Source: Streptomyces xiamenensis (GTDB taxonomy: Bacteria > Actinomycetota > Actinomycetes > Streptomycetales > Streptomycetaceae). Taken from it: 64,000 nt of DNA. The position numbers and the translations under genes were made by a program. Numbering within the stretch: position 1 is the first letter of the stretch; each line of letters starts with the position of its first letter. Shown in pieces: positions 16,965 through 25,372 of the stretch. Below the pieces are notes generated by a model, which was not told where the DNA came from, did not search any database, and was given only the letters and a program-made list of their open reading frames with translations. The stretch covers positions 3,782,001-3,846,000 of the forward strand of contig NZ_CP009922.3 of assembly GCF_000993785.3 (NCBI RefSeq), given 5' to 3'.

Positions 16965-18232
16965 AGCGGGCGTCTCCCGGGTCGGGTGAGGATCATGGCG
17001 CTCTGGAAGCCGCCGAAGCCGCTGCCGATGTTGAGGACGGCGCCGAGCCGGCGTTCGCGCGCGTGCAGCGGCACGTAGTCCAGGTCGAGTTCGGGATCGG
17101 GGTCGGTGAGGTTGGCGGTCGGGGGGATGACGCCCTGGTCGATGGCGAGCGCGCAGGCGGCGATCTCGATGGAGCCGATGGCGCCGAGCGAGTGCCCGAT
17201 CATCGACTTGATGGAGCTGACCGGGGTGTCGTACGCGTGCGGGCCCAGGGCCCGCTTCAGCGCCGCGGTCTCGTGCCGGTCGTTCTGTTTGGTGGCGGTG
17301 CCGTGCGCGCTGACGTAGTCGACGGCGTCGGCGGGCAGCCGGCTCTCCGCGAGCGCCGCGTCGATGGCGGCGGCCATCTCCGCGCCGTCGGGCTTCAGAC
17401 CGGTCATGTGGTACGCGTTGGTGCGGGAGGCGTAGCCGGTGATCTCCGCGTAGATCCTGGCATCGCGCTTCCTGGCGTGCTCCTCGGACTCCAGCACCAG
17501 CACCGCGGCGCCCTCGCCGAGGACGAAGCCGTTGCGGTTGCGGTCGAAGGGGCGCAGCGCGTGAGCGGCGTCGCCGTTGTTGGGCGAGGTCGCCTTGATC
17601 GCGTCGAAACACGCCACGGTGATGGGGGAGATGGGGGCGTCGGTGCCGCCGGCCAGCATGATGTCGGCGGAGCCCTCCCGGATGAGGTCGGCGGCGTGGC
17701 CCACCGCGTCCAGGCCCGAGGTGCAGCCGGCCGAGACCACGGTGACCGGGCCCTGGGCGTTGACCTCGCGGGCGATCTCGGCGGCCATGGAGCCGGGCAT
17801 GTAGTGGTCGTACAGATGCGGGTCGGCGTAGGTGTGGTCCAGGACCCACTCCCGGCCGGTGTCGCTGAGTACCAGGTACTCCGACTCCAGCTTGCAGGTG
17901 GCGCCGGTGGCGGTGCCGAGGCTGACGCCGACCCGGGTGGGGTCGAACCGCCCCGGCTCAAGGCCGCTGTCGGTGACCGACTCCCGGGTGCCGGCCAGCG
18001 CGAACTGGGCGGCCCGGTCCAGCCGCCGGATCTCGCGGTGCGACAACTCGGCCTGCACCGGGTCGAAGTCGACCTCGGCGGCGATCCGCGACCGGAAGGC
18101 CGCCGCGTCGAAGGCGGTGATCCGCCGGGTGGCGGTGCGCCCGGAGGTGATCGTCTGCCAGAACGCCTTGGTGCCCACCCCGCCGGGCGCCACCACTCCC
18201 AGACCGGTGATGACCACGCCGCGCCCGCTCAC
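16961..18232 (-). CDS. Type II PKS ketosynthase alpha subunit
   Basis: This 423-residue condensing enzyme has its active-site cysteine in VVSAGCTSGLDA (residue about 170). The two catalytic histidine motifs are VSAHGTATKQND and SSIKSMIGHSLGAIGS. It extends the aromatic polyketide chain with the CLF and ACP. The GTG at 18232 gives the standard start MSGRGVVITGLG. It is the fourth gene of a minus-strand operon that begins with three accessory genes. Confidence 0.96.
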   Translation of the reverse strand: MSGRGVVITGLGVVAPGGVGTKAFWQTITSGRTATRRITAFDAAAFRSRIAAEVDFDPVQAELSHREIRRLDRAAQFALAGTRESVTDSGLEPGRFDPTRVGVSLGTATGATCKLESEYLVLSDTGREWVLDHTYADPHLYDHYMPGSMAAEIAREVNAQGPVTVVSAGCTSGLDAVGHAADLIREGSADIMLAGGTDAPISPITVACFDAIKATSPNNGDAAHALRPFDRNRNGFVLGEGAAVLVLESEEHARKRDARIYAEITGYASRTNAYHMTGLKPDGAEMAAAIDAALAESRLPADAVDYVSAHGTATKQNDRHETAALKRALGPHAYDTPVSSIKSMIGHSLGAIGSIEIAACALAIDQGVIPPTANLTDPDPELDLDYVPLHARERRLGAVLNIGSGFGGFQSAMILTRPGRRPL

Positions 18233-18383
18233 CGTGACCCCGCCACGCTGGACCTCACAACCCGCATGCTCACCGGCTCCTGCCCTTCGTGGTCGGTACG
18301 GATGTCCGCGGTCGACGCCTGGGCCGACTTCTTCTCCGAGCGTGCGGTCCTGTCCTGGAGAGCCGCTCGAAGCCGGACGGAGT

Positions 18384-19037
18384 TCAGCCCGCGCTCCCGC
18401 CCATGCCGCGGATCACCTTGAGCATCGACGCCGTGTCGTTGACGTGCGGGAAGTCCTCGCCCCGGGGCGCGGGAACGCCGAGGAAGGCGCACAGCGGCTC
18501 CCAGCCCTGCGTCACGTCCCACACCAGGAGGTTGTCGGCGCCGACGGTGTCGATGACGCGCTGGTTGTGGCGGTGGTAGACGTCGATGGCGAACGCCTTG
18601 TCCTCGAAGCGGCCCTCGAACAGGCCCTGCCACACGAGGGTGTTCGTCAGCCGTCCCATGCGGGCCGGCCGGGAGCCGGGTGGCGCCGGGTTCCGCGCGC
18701 CTCGCACCGCGAACTGGTACAGGGTGTCGTAGGTGCTGCGGTACCAGCTGTCGGGGTCCCGGACGGTGAGCATGATCTTCGCGTCGGGGAAGGCCGCGGC
18801 GATGTCCGGGTAGTAGAGCGCGCAGGGGCCGTCGACGGCGGAGGTGTAGCCGTCGAACACGGCCGTCCAGTCGGCGGGCTGCCCGTCGCAGACGATCCTC
18901 TCCCACTGGGCGAGACGTTCTTCGCTGCCGACGATGTCGAACATGTGGAAGCAGGCCCCGAACCCCAGCTTCTCCAGGGCCACCTGGAGCGAGGTCGTTC
19001 CGGTGCGGCCCAGGCCGGCGTTGATGAGCTTCAGCAA
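18384..19037 (-). CDS. Sulfotransferase-family P-loop protein
   Basis: This 217-residue protein starts at a TTG (MLKLINAGLGRTGTTSLQVAL) after GGAGATCGCC. GLGRTGTTSL is the PAPS 5'-phosphosulfate-binding loop of the sulfotransferase superfamily. MLTVRDPDSWYRS provides the second, 3'-phosphate-binding segment. The family is broad, and many bacterial members have no proven sulfation role. Placement inside the KS/CLF operon suggests it tailors, activates or protects a polyketide intermediate. The substrate is unknown. Confidence 0.75.
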   Translation of the reverse strand: MLKLINAGLGRTGTTSLQVALEKLGFGACFHMFDIVGSEERLAQWERIVCDGQPADWTAVFDGYTSAVDGPCALYYPDIAAAFPDAKIMLTVRDPDSWYRSTYDTLYQFAVRGARNPAPPGSRPARMGRLTNTLVWQGLFEGRFEDKAFAIDVYHRHNQRVIDTVGADNLLVWDVTQGWEPLCAFLGVPAPRGEDFPHVNDTASMLKVIRGMGGSAG

Positions 19038-19121
19038 GGCGATCTCCGTTTCCTTCGGGTGCCGGCCACCCGGGTCGGGACCGGCCGGTCGGTGCGGGGA
19101 CGCGGGTGGCCCGCCCGGCGT

Positions 19122-19577
19122 TCAGCTGTAGTCCCCGGGGACCTGCCGGGTGGTGACGTTGACGCAGTTCCAGAGGTTGACGAGGCCGATCTGCAGGACC
19201 AGGACGCCCAGTTCCCGTTCGTCGTAGTGCCGGGCCGCCTCGTCCCACACGGCGTCCGGGACCGTGTGCTCGCCCTCGCTGAGCCGGCTGGCGCTCTCGG
19301 CCAGGGCCAGCGCGGCGCGTTCGGCCGCGCTGTAGCAGGGGTCCTGCCGCCACCGGTCCATCCGCAGCAGGCGTGCGTCGGTGGGCCGGCGTTCCGCGCC
19401 CTCGCCGGTGTGCGAGGGGATGTCGATGGGGCGGCCGTTGACCTGGCTGACGCACAGCCGGATGAGGTCGAGCGTCAGCTGCGGCACCCCGGCGTTGTTG
19501 AGGACCTTGGTCACATCGAGCAGGGGCCGCAGGGCGTCGGGAACGATCAACGAGGGGTTGGTCATCCGTGCCGTCAT
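19122..19577 (-). CDS. Carboxymuconolactone decarboxylase/AhpD-like protein
   Basis: This 151-residue all-helical protein has AERAALALAESASRL and YDERELGVLVLQIGLVNLWNCVNV. These match the CMD family, including the C-terminal helix pair. The AhpD CxxC peroxidase pair is not seen; one cysteine lies in LWNCVNV. Its ATG overlaps the stop of the PuuD-like gene (19574-19577). CMD homologues in polyketide clusters have various or unknown roles. Confidence 0.75.
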   Translation of the reverse strand: MTARMTNPSLIVPDALRPLLDVTKVLNNAGVPQLTLDLIRLCVSQVNGRPIDIPSHTGEGAERRPTDARLLRMDRWRQDPCYSAAERAALALAESASRLSEGEHTVPDAVWDEAARHYDERELGVLVLQIGLVNLWNCVNVTTRQVPGDYS

Positions 19578-20383
19578 CGCTTCGTCTCCTGGGGGTCGGG
19601 ATGGTTCCTTGGCTCCGGGCCGCGGCGGCGCGCGGTGGCGTGGGTGGCCGCCGCCGCGGCGAACGCCCGGTGCAGCGGCTCGTCCGCCACCTGACCCGCC
19701 TCCCACTGCACGCCGACCACGAACGGGAGATCGGGCGCCTCCAGCGCCTCGACCACGCCGTCCGGTGTCCAGGCGGTGGCGGTCAGCCCGGTGCCGATCC
19801 GGTCGACGGCCTGGTGGTGGTGACAGGCGGTCTCCGGCGGGTCGTCGCCGTAGACGGCGGCGATCCGGCTGCCGGGCGCGGCCTTCAGCGGCTGTCTGCC
19901 GAAGTCGTGGGCGGTGGTGCGCGGCTGGTGGCCGTCATCGCCGGTGATCTCGGGCAGATGCTGGTGCAGGGTGCCGCCGTGCCGGACGTTGAGCAACTGC
20001 ATGCCGCGGCAGATCGCCAGGACCGGCAGGCCGGCCCGGTACGCGGCGTCCAGCAGGGCGAGTTCCCCGGTGTCCAGGGCCCCGCCGACGGCGTGCGTGG
20101 TGGGGTGGGCCCGCTGGCCGTACAGTGCGGGGTCCACGTCGGGACCGCCGGGGATCAGCAGGCCGTCGAGCCGGGCGACGAGGTGTGCGGCGCCGGGCAG
20201 CGGAGGGATGACCACGGGGACGCAGCCCGCCGCGGCGAGCAGTTCCACATGCGGCTGGATGGCGAGACTGACGGTGATGTCGAGCCCGCGCAGGGTGACC
20301 GGCGCGCGCCGTGCGCTGATGCCGATCACGGGCCCTGGGGTGTTGTTCCGCGCACCTGCCGCATCCTGCGACGCCGAGTTCAT
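19574..20383 (-). CDS. PuuD-like (peptidase C26) class I glutamine amidotransferase, catalytic His/Glu altered
   Basis: The protein has 269 residues from MNSASQDAAG (an ATG five codons upstream is also possible). The oxyanion region LLIPGGPDVDPALYG and the nucleophile motif LAICRGMQLLNV are intact. The family removes gamma-glutamyl groups from amines. The usual QWHPE motif, which supplies the catalytic His and Glu, reads QWEAG, so the classical triad is incomplete. It heads the operon leading to CMD, sulfotransferase, KS, CLF, AT and ACP. A changed or non-catalytic function is possible. The 298-bp upstream gap holds a TACGCT-like -10 near 20495 on the minus strand but no clear heptamer repeats. 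Confidence 0.78.
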   Translation of the reverse strand: MNSASQDAAGARNNTPGPVIGISARRAPVTLRGLDITVSLAIQPHVELLAAAGCVPVVIPPLPGAAHLVARLDGLLIPGGPDVDPALYGQRAHPTTHAVGGALDTGELALLDAAYRAGLPVLAICRGMQLLNVRHGGTLHQHLPEITGDDGHQPRTTAHDFGRQPLKAAPGSRIAAVYGDDPPETACHHHQAVDRIGTGLTATAWTPDGVVEALEAPDLPFVVGVQWEAGQVADEPLHRAFAAAAATHATARRRGPEPRNHPDPQETKR

Positions 20384-20681
20384 GGACACCCTCGTCATTC
20401 CCGTCGAACTGCCCCGGACCGGGCCGTTCCAGCGGTCCGCAGGCATGGGTGACGGCGGTCCGTGCTGCTGGATTCCCGGATTCGGGGCGAGCGTAGGTCC
20501 GCGCCGTGACGGGTCGCAACGAACGCGTGAACCGTCCCGGGAGCGTTCAACCGGGGAAGGCGCGCAGTCGGAACGGGACGGTGGCGGGCACGCCGACACC
20601 CCGGTCACCTGGCTGGCGGCGACCGGGGCGGTGCGGGGGAGGGGCGCGGCGTGCGGCGCGTGGGTCCGGCTACGGCTACGG

Positions 20682-21095
20682 CTACGGCTGTGACTGGCTG
20701 AAACGCAGCATGTTCCCCGCCGGGTCGCGGAAGGCGCAGTCGCGCACCCCGTACGGCTGGTCCACGGGCTCCTGGAGCACCTCGGCACCGGCGGCGCGGA
20801 TGCGCTCGAAGGTGGCGTCGCAGTCGTCGGTGTCGAAGATGACGCCGCGCAGCTGGCCCTTGGCCAGCAGCTGGGCCATGGCGTCCTTGTCGGCGGGCGA
20901 GGCGTTGGGGTCCGCCAGCGGCGGCTCCAGCACGATGTCCACGCCCGGCTGGTCCGGGGAACCGACGGTCACCCAGCGCATGCCCTCGAAGCCGACGTCG
21001 TTGCGGACCTCCAGCCCCAGGACGTCGCGGTAGAACGTGAGGGCCTTGTCGTGGTCGTCCACGGCGATGAAGCACTGCGAGAGGTTGAGGCTCAT
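20682..21095 (-). CDS. VOC (glyoxalase/bleomycin-resistance) family protein, copy A
   Basis: This 137-residue VOC protein (MSLNLSQCFIAVDDHDKALTFYRDVLGLEV) has one pair of beta-alpha-beta-beta-beta modules, as in drug-binding or dioxygenase-like proteins. It is nearly identical to the VOC gene at 39.1 kb; I count about six to eight amino-acid differences. It is divergent from the HemY-like gene and has the GGTCAGGA...TAGCAT element upstream. It may sequester or isomerise a cluster metabolite; the role is unproven. Confidence 0.85.
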   Translation of the reverse strand: MSLNLSQCFIAVDDHDKALTFYRDVLGLEVRNDVGFEGMRWVTVGSPDQPGVDIVLEPPLADPNASPADKDAMAQLLAKGQLRGVIFDTDDCDATFERIRAAGAEVLQEPVDQPYGVRDCAFRDPAGNMLRFSQSQP

Positions 21096-21102
21096 GCGTT
21101 CG

Positions 21103-21145
21103 ATGCTAGGCGGCGGGGGCCGGCCGGGCTTCTCGAATCCTGACC
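21103..21145 (-). promoter_or_regulatory. GGTCAGGA...TAGCAT element upstream of VOC copy A
   Basis: On the minus strand GGTCAGGA (21145-21138) precedes CGAGAAGC, and TAGCAT starts 37 bp from the first base (21108-21103). It matches the elements upstream of the ABC exporter and a second VOC gene. TAGCAT lies only 8 bp before the VOC start codon, so the transcript would be nearly leaderless. Confidence 0.5.
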
Positions 21146-21147
21146 GG

Positions 21148-21190
21148 TCGACTCCCGCTCGACCGAGACTCTCGCGGCCCCCCGCACACT
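21148..21190 (+). promoter_or_regulatory. SARP-type promoter of the HemY-like gene
   Basis: TCGACTC (21148) and TCGACCG (21159) repeat with an 11-bp period. CACACT (21185-21190) lies 26 bp after the start of the second heptamer, the same spacing as at 13.15, 25.3, 39.7 and 52.6 kb. Confidence 0.75.
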
Positions 21191-21223
21191 GCGGCGACAC
21201 CGGACTACGAAGGAGCGGGTGGC

Positions 21224-22678
21224 ATGGCGGACAGCGGACGTGATCGGGCGGGCGAAGCGCCGCACGTGGTCGTCGTCGGGGGTGGCATCGCGGGTCTCGC
21301 GGCGGCGTTCTTCCTGCGGGACGAGCCGGTGCGGGTGACGGTCTTGGAGGGGTCCTCCCGGCTGGGCGGGAAACTCTCCGTCTCGGAGGTGGCCGGGGCC
21401 GCCGTCGACGAGGGAGCCGAGGGGCTGTACATCTACCGTCCCCGGACCACCGGGCTGATCGCGGACGCGGGGCTGGGCGAGAAGGTCGTGACGGCCTCCG
21501 CCACCTCGACGGCGATCTGGACCAGGGGCGCGCTGCGGCCACTGCCCACCGGCCAGTTCATGGGTGTGCCCTCCGACCTGGACGAACTCGCCGGTTCCGG
21601 GCTGCTCTCCGGCGTCGGGGTCGCCAGGGCCAGGGAGGACGCGCTGCGGCCCGCGGCCGAACGCGGGGGGGATGTGTCGGTCGCCTCGTTCGTCGCCGGG
21701 CGGCTGGGCCAGGAGGTGGTGGACCGGCTCGTCGACCCGTTCCTGAGCGAGGTGTGCTCCGGCCGCTCCGAGGACCTGTCGTTCGAGGCCATGCTGGCGC
21801 CGCTGGCCAACGCCTCCCGCAGCCACGCCTCACTCGCCGGTGCGGCCGGATCGCTGATCCCGCCGCCGCCCGCGCCGGGTGAGGAGCGCCCGCCCGGCAT
21901 CGCCACCATCGCCGGCGGCCTGGGCACCCTGCCCCCGGTGCTCGCCGAGGCGGTCCGGGCCGCCGCGCCCGGATCCGCGGTACGGACCGGCACGACGGTC
22001 ACCGCTCTGGCGCGTACCGCGGACGGCTGGCGGGTGACCGTCGACTCCGCGGCCGGCCCGGAGTCCCTCGACGCGGACGCCGTCATCGTCGCCACGCCCG
22101 CGGGCCCCACCGCGAAGTTGCTGGCCACGACGCCCGGCACCTCGGCCGCCGTCGCCTCGCTCGCCGACATCCCCTACACCGGCCGTACCGTGGTCACCCT
22201 CGCCTACCGCCGCGGCGCGCTGCCCGCCTCCCTCGCCGAACAGGGCGTGTGCGGCTACCGGGTGCCGGCGGTGGACGGCAAGCTGGTCAAGGCCGTCACC
22301 TTCTCGACGGTCAAGTGGCCGCACATGGCCGACGACGTGGACCTGGTGCGCTGCACGCTCGGCCGGGTCGGCGAGGAGGACGCGCTGCGCCGCGACGACG
22401 GTGACCTGGTCGCCGTGGCGGCGGCCGAGGTCGCCGAGGCCACCGGGTTGTCCGGCGGGCCGGTGGCGACCCGGGTCAACCGGTGGGAGGACGCGCTGCC
22501 GCAGTACACGGTCGGGCATCTGGAGCGGGTGGAGCGGATCCGCGCCTCGGTGGCCGGGATGCCGGGCCTGGCGGTGTGCGGCGCCGCCTACGACGGGGTG
22601 GGCGTCGGCAACTGCATCGCCAGCGCCCGCAAGGCGGCCCGTCAGATCGCCGGAGAACTGCGCAGGAAGGGCTCCTAG
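21224..22678 (+). CDS. Protoporphyrinogen/coproporphyrinogen oxidase (HemY)-like flavoprotein
   Basis: This 484-residue FAD amine-oxidase-fold protein has the dinucleotide motif VVVVGGGIAGLAAAFFL (residues about 14-30), SSRLGGKLSV, a substrate-domain run including DRLVDPFLSEVCSG, and the C-terminal FAD motif GLAVCGAAYDGVGVGNCIASA. HemY/CgoX oxidises a porphyrinogen. Here it stands alone inside the polyketide cluster under a SARP-type promoter, with a leader like that of the KR gene. It may be recruited as an aromatising oxidase, or be a spare haem enzyme giving tolerance to the product. Which reaction it performs is open. Confidence 0.8.
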   Translation: MADSGRDRAGEAPHVVVVGGGIAGLAAAFFLRDEPVRVTVLEGSSRLGGKLSVSEVAGAAVDEGAEGLYIYRPRTTGLIADAGLGEKVVTASATSTAIWTRGALRPLPTGQFMGVPSDLDELAGSGLLSGVGVARAREDALRPAAERGGDVSVASFVAGRLGQEVVDRLVDPFLSEVCSGRSEDLSFEAMLAPLANASRSHASLAGAAGSLIPPPPAPGEERPPGIATIAGGLGTLPPVLAEAVRAAAPGSAVRTGTTVTALARTADGWRVTVDSAAGPESLDADAVIVATPAGPTAKLLATTPGTSAAVASLADIPYTGRTVVTLAYRRGALPASLAEQGVCGYRVPAVDGKLVKAVTFSTVKWPHMADDVDLVRCTLGRVGEEDALRRDDGDLVAVAAAEVAEATGLSGGPVATRVNRWEDALPQYTVGHLERVERIRASVAGMPGLAVCGAAYDGVGVGNCIASARKAARQIAGELRRKGS

Positions 22679-22910
22679 CGTCCTGAGCCAACGATCCCCG
22701 GGCCGTTCCTCGCGGACGGCCAGTGGGCTGTTGGCGACCGCGGAAAGTCAGCACCGGCGATGTTCGTGGACGCCACCGGATCCCGCGGCGCGCACCAGAG
22801 CGACGATCTACCTCATCATCTCCACTCGGGACACCAGGGCTCTGTTCGTCGGTGTCCTCGTCGGTGTCCGGCCCGCCCCGTGCCTGCGCACGGAAGGCGG
22901 GACGCCGAGT

Positions 22911-22947
22911 GCGCCCACCCGGTCGGTCGTGCCGACCGGGTGGGCGC
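22911..22947. terminator. Strong bidirectional terminator after the HemY-like gene
   Basis: A perfect 16-bp stem (22911-22926 with 22932-22947) and a 5-nt loop lie in the 301-bp convergent gap between the HemY-like and hydroxylase genes. I see no gene in the rest of this gap. Confidence 0.85.
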
Positions 22948-22979
22948 CCTCACGTGATCCGGCTTTCGCCCGCGGCGGC

Positions 22980-24764
22980 TCACTCCCCCCGGGCGGGGGC
23001 GGGGACGCCGGCGCGGCCGAGGACCTGGGCGAGCGCGTCGGCCAGCGCCTCTTCCGGGTTCCCGGCACCGGCCGCACTGCGCCATGCGACATGGTTGTCG
23101 GGCCGCACCAGCACCGCGCCCTCATCCGTGATCTCCCGCACGGCGGCCCACCGGCCGTCCGCGTCGGTGTACTCGGCGCCCTCCCCGATCCGGGCGGTGA
23201 CCACCGGGAGGGAGAACGTCTGCGCGAGCCGCACGGCAGCCTCACACCACGCCGTCCCGGCCGGCCCGGTGAGCAGCGCGAAGGCCGTGGCGTCGCCGGT
23301 CAGGTCGTGGGTCGACAGCCGGCGGCCCTCGTGCTCCAGCCAGGCGTGCGGCAGCACATGGCCGGGGCGGGTGGTGGGATGGTGCTCGTCGCGCATGGGA
23401 GCCCGGGGCGGTGGCCCGCTGCCGTCGGGCACGACCGCGCCCTCTTCGTAGCCGAAGCCGATCTCCAGGTCGTGCGCCTGACAGCCGCCCCGGTGGGTCT
23501 CGAACATCTCCCCGGCCCGGGCCCTGGCCAGCTCGCCCATCGGCGAGGTCTCGAAGTACTCGGTGAACGCCCGCTCCCGGCGCTGCGCCGGCACGCGCTG
23601 GCCGAGGCCGGTCGCGTTCATGATCGCCTGATGGTGAGTGGCCGCGGACACCGCCCACTCGACGTTGAGCCCGCACACCGGCCGGCGTTCCGCCTCGTAG
23701 CTGTCGAGCAGGCTGTCGGGCGCGCGCCCGGACAGCACGGCGGACAGCTTCCAGGCGAGGTTGTGCGCGTCCTGGATTCCGGAGTTCAGGCCGAGCCCGA
23801 CGGTCGGCGGCTGGCGGTGCGCCGCGTCCCCGGCGAGCAGCACCCGGCCGACGCGGTAGCGCTCGGCGAGCAGCGCCTCCACGGTCCAGTTGGTCACGTG
23901 GTGGAGTGTCAGCTCCAGGTCGGGGATGCCCAGCACCTCACGGATCTTCGGGGCGATCTGCTCCTCGTCGAACTGGCCGGGGTCGCCCGGGTGGAAGTGC
24001 AGCACCCACTCCGCGCACTCCTTCCCCCACTTCGGCCCCATCTCGATGAGGTTTCCGGAGAGGTCGGGGTGGTGGGGGTTGAGGAAGTGCGTGATGAGCG
24101 TGCCCTCGTGCCACCACGGCGACAGATCCGCGGAGAAGTAGGCGGTCTTGACGTGCAGCAGCTTGGGCCGGCCCTGCATCGCCACCCCGAGTGCGGCCCC
24201 CACGGTGCGTCCGCCGTCGGCAGCGATGAGGTACTGGGCCGTGACGGTGGTGGTCTCGCCGGTGTCGGTCGCGCGGATCTCGGCGACGACCCGGTCGCCC
24301 TCGTCGCGGAATCCGACCATCTCGTGGCGGAAGCGGATCCGGCCGGGATTGCGCTGCTCCGCGTACTGTCGCAGGATCGGCTCCAGCCGGACCTGGGGCA
24401 GCTTGACGGGCAGCACCGGGCCGGCGGCCGCGTAGGACGCGCGCAGCGCGCCACCGCCGAACGCGTCCATCTCATGGACCACCCGGCCGTCCAGCGGCCC
24501 GTCCCCGGCGAGCGTGGTCAGCCAGCGAACCTGCCCGAACTCCTCCAGCGTCGCGCCCTGTTCGGCGATCGGGGCGTCGAGCCCGTGCTGGCGGTAGATC
24601 CCCATCGTGCGCTGGTTGAGGTAGTGCGCCTTGGGTATCCGCGAGGTGTCCGCGTGCCGTTCCACCAGCAGGTGGTCGACGCCGTGGTCGGACAGGAAGG
24701 TGGAGGCGGACAGTCCGCATCCCCCACCGCCCACAATCAGAACCGGGACCTCGATTGCCCCCAT
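22980..24764 (-). CDS. FAD-dependent aromatic hydroxylase (TfdB/PheA-like group A monooxygenase)
   Basis: The 594-residue protein has the GxGxxG motif VLIVGGGGCGLSAS (about 8-21), the ADGG motif (YLIAADGGRTVG) and the GD motif RVLLAGDAAHRQPPT. The C-terminal thioredoxin-like domain is typical of phenol-type hydroxylases. It hydroxylates aromatic rings with NAD(P)H and O2. Its sequence class differs from the three PgaE-like enzymes in this window. A second ACP gene lies just upstream in the same direction, so they probably share a transcript. The position hydroxylated is unknown. Confidence 0.9.
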   Translation of the reverse strand: MGAIEVPVLIVGGGGCGLSASTFLSDHGVDHLLVERHADTSRIPKAHYLNQRTMGIYRQHGLDAPIAEQGATLEEFGQVRWLTTLAGDGPLDGRVVHEMDAFGGGALRASYAAAGPVLPVKLPQVRLEPILRQYAEQRNPGRIRFRHEMVGFRDEGDRVVAEIRATDTGETTTVTAQYLIAADGGRTVGAALGVAMQGRPKLLHVKTAYFSADLSPWWHEGTLITHFLNPHHPDLSGNLIEMGPKWGKECAEWVLHFHPGDPGQFDEEQIAPKIREVLGIPDLELTLHHVTNWTVEALLAERYRVGRVLLAGDAAHRQPPTVGLGLNSGIQDAHNLAWKLSAVLSGRAPDSLLDSYEAERRPVCGLNVEWAVSAATHHQAIMNATGLGQRVPAQRRERAFTEYFETSPMGELARARAGEMFETHRGGCQAHDLEIGFGYEEGAVVPDGSGPPPRAPMRDEHHPTTRPGHVLPHAWLEHEGRRLSTHDLTGDATAFALLTGPAGTAWCEAAVRLAQTFSLPVVTARIGEGAEYTDADGRWAAVREITDEGAVLVRPDNHVAWRSAAGAGNPEEALADALAQVLGRAGVPAPARGE

Positions 24765-24870
24765 ATTCTTCCTTCCAGAAGGTGTGCCGGGTCGGACTTG
24801 TGCTGTTCTTCGGTTTGTCCGGACGCGCGGAGTGCCGCGCGTCCGGGCGGTGCCGGTTTCCGCCCCCGGG

Positions 24871-25140
24871 TCAGGGGGTCCCGGAAACGGCGAGTTGGGC
24901 GTTCACGGCCTCGATCAGGGCGCCCGGGGTTTCCGCTTCGAGCAGTGTGGTGTCATCCAGCTTGATACCGAATTCCCGCTCGATGCGGCTTCCGGTTTCC
25001 AGCCGGGCCAGTGAGTCATAGCCGAGCTGGGTGAAATCGGTGTCCAGGGTGCTGAGATCGAGATCGGCCCCGTCGCTTTCGCCGGCGGCCGCGTGCAGGA
25101 TGCGTCTGAGGTCGGTGACGGTGAATTCCCCGGATGCCAT
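24871..25140 (-). CDS. Acyl carrier protein (second copy), probable extender ACP
   Basis: The protein has 89 residues from ATG 25140 (MASGEFTVTDLRRIL). The phosphopantetheine serine lies in LGYDSLARLET. It is divergent from KR and sits 10 kb from KS/CLF, whereas type II ACPs usually adjoin KS/CLF. Having two ACPs fits a pathway with a dedicated starter carrier. Assigning this one as the extender ACP is inference from its resemblance to minimal-PKS ACPs. Confidence 0.9.
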   Translation of the reverse strand: MASGEFTVTDLRRILHAAAGESDGADLDLSTLDTDFTQLGYDSLARLETGSRIEREFGIKLDDTTLLEAETPGALIEAVNAQLAVSGTP

Positions 25141-25242
25141 GGAGGCTCCTTCCCATGGGACCCTGCCGTTCGGTGGAGCGCAGGGTGACGGCGGTGCCCG
25201 ACGGTAGGTCGGCGCATTACGGGAAATCAACTCCGGGACGGT

Positions 25243-25254
25243 GCGGATATCCGC
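25243..25254. promoter_or_regulatory. 12-bp palindrome in the ACP/KR divergent promoter region
   Basis: GCGGATATCCGC is a perfect palindrome about 100 bp upstream of ACP and 120 bp upstream of KR. It could be an operator for the ACP/hydroxylase transcript. Confidence 0.4.
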
Positions 25255-25298
25255 CGTGAACGGTCACCGGGGAATCCGCCGTGACGCGGTCGGGCTGG

Positions 25299-25341
25299 TC
25301 CAGCGGCACTCGACCGAGATTGTGGGAATCGCTGCGACGCT
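25299..25341 (+). promoter_or_regulatory. SARP-type promoter of the KR/deoxysugar operon
   Basis: TCCAGCG (25299) and TCGACCG (25310) repeat with an 11-bp period, followed by a weak third copy and GACGCT at 25336-25341. The spacing is identical to the other four sites. It would drive KR and the tightly spaced sugar genes to 33.9 kb. Confidence 0.75.
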
Positions 25342-25372
25342 GCCCGGACACCGTATCCACGAAGGGGCAGGG

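Noticed and set aside
14547..17078. Long plus-strand open frame over the AT/CLF/KS genes
   Set aside because: It is a shadow of the well-supported minus-strand AT, CLF and KS genes and gives Arg/Ser/Pro-rich nonsense.
20384..20681. A SARP-type promoter for the PuuD-to-ACP operon
   Set aside because: A TACGCT hexamer on the minus strand is suggestive, but the heptamers at the expected spacing do not resemble the consensus.
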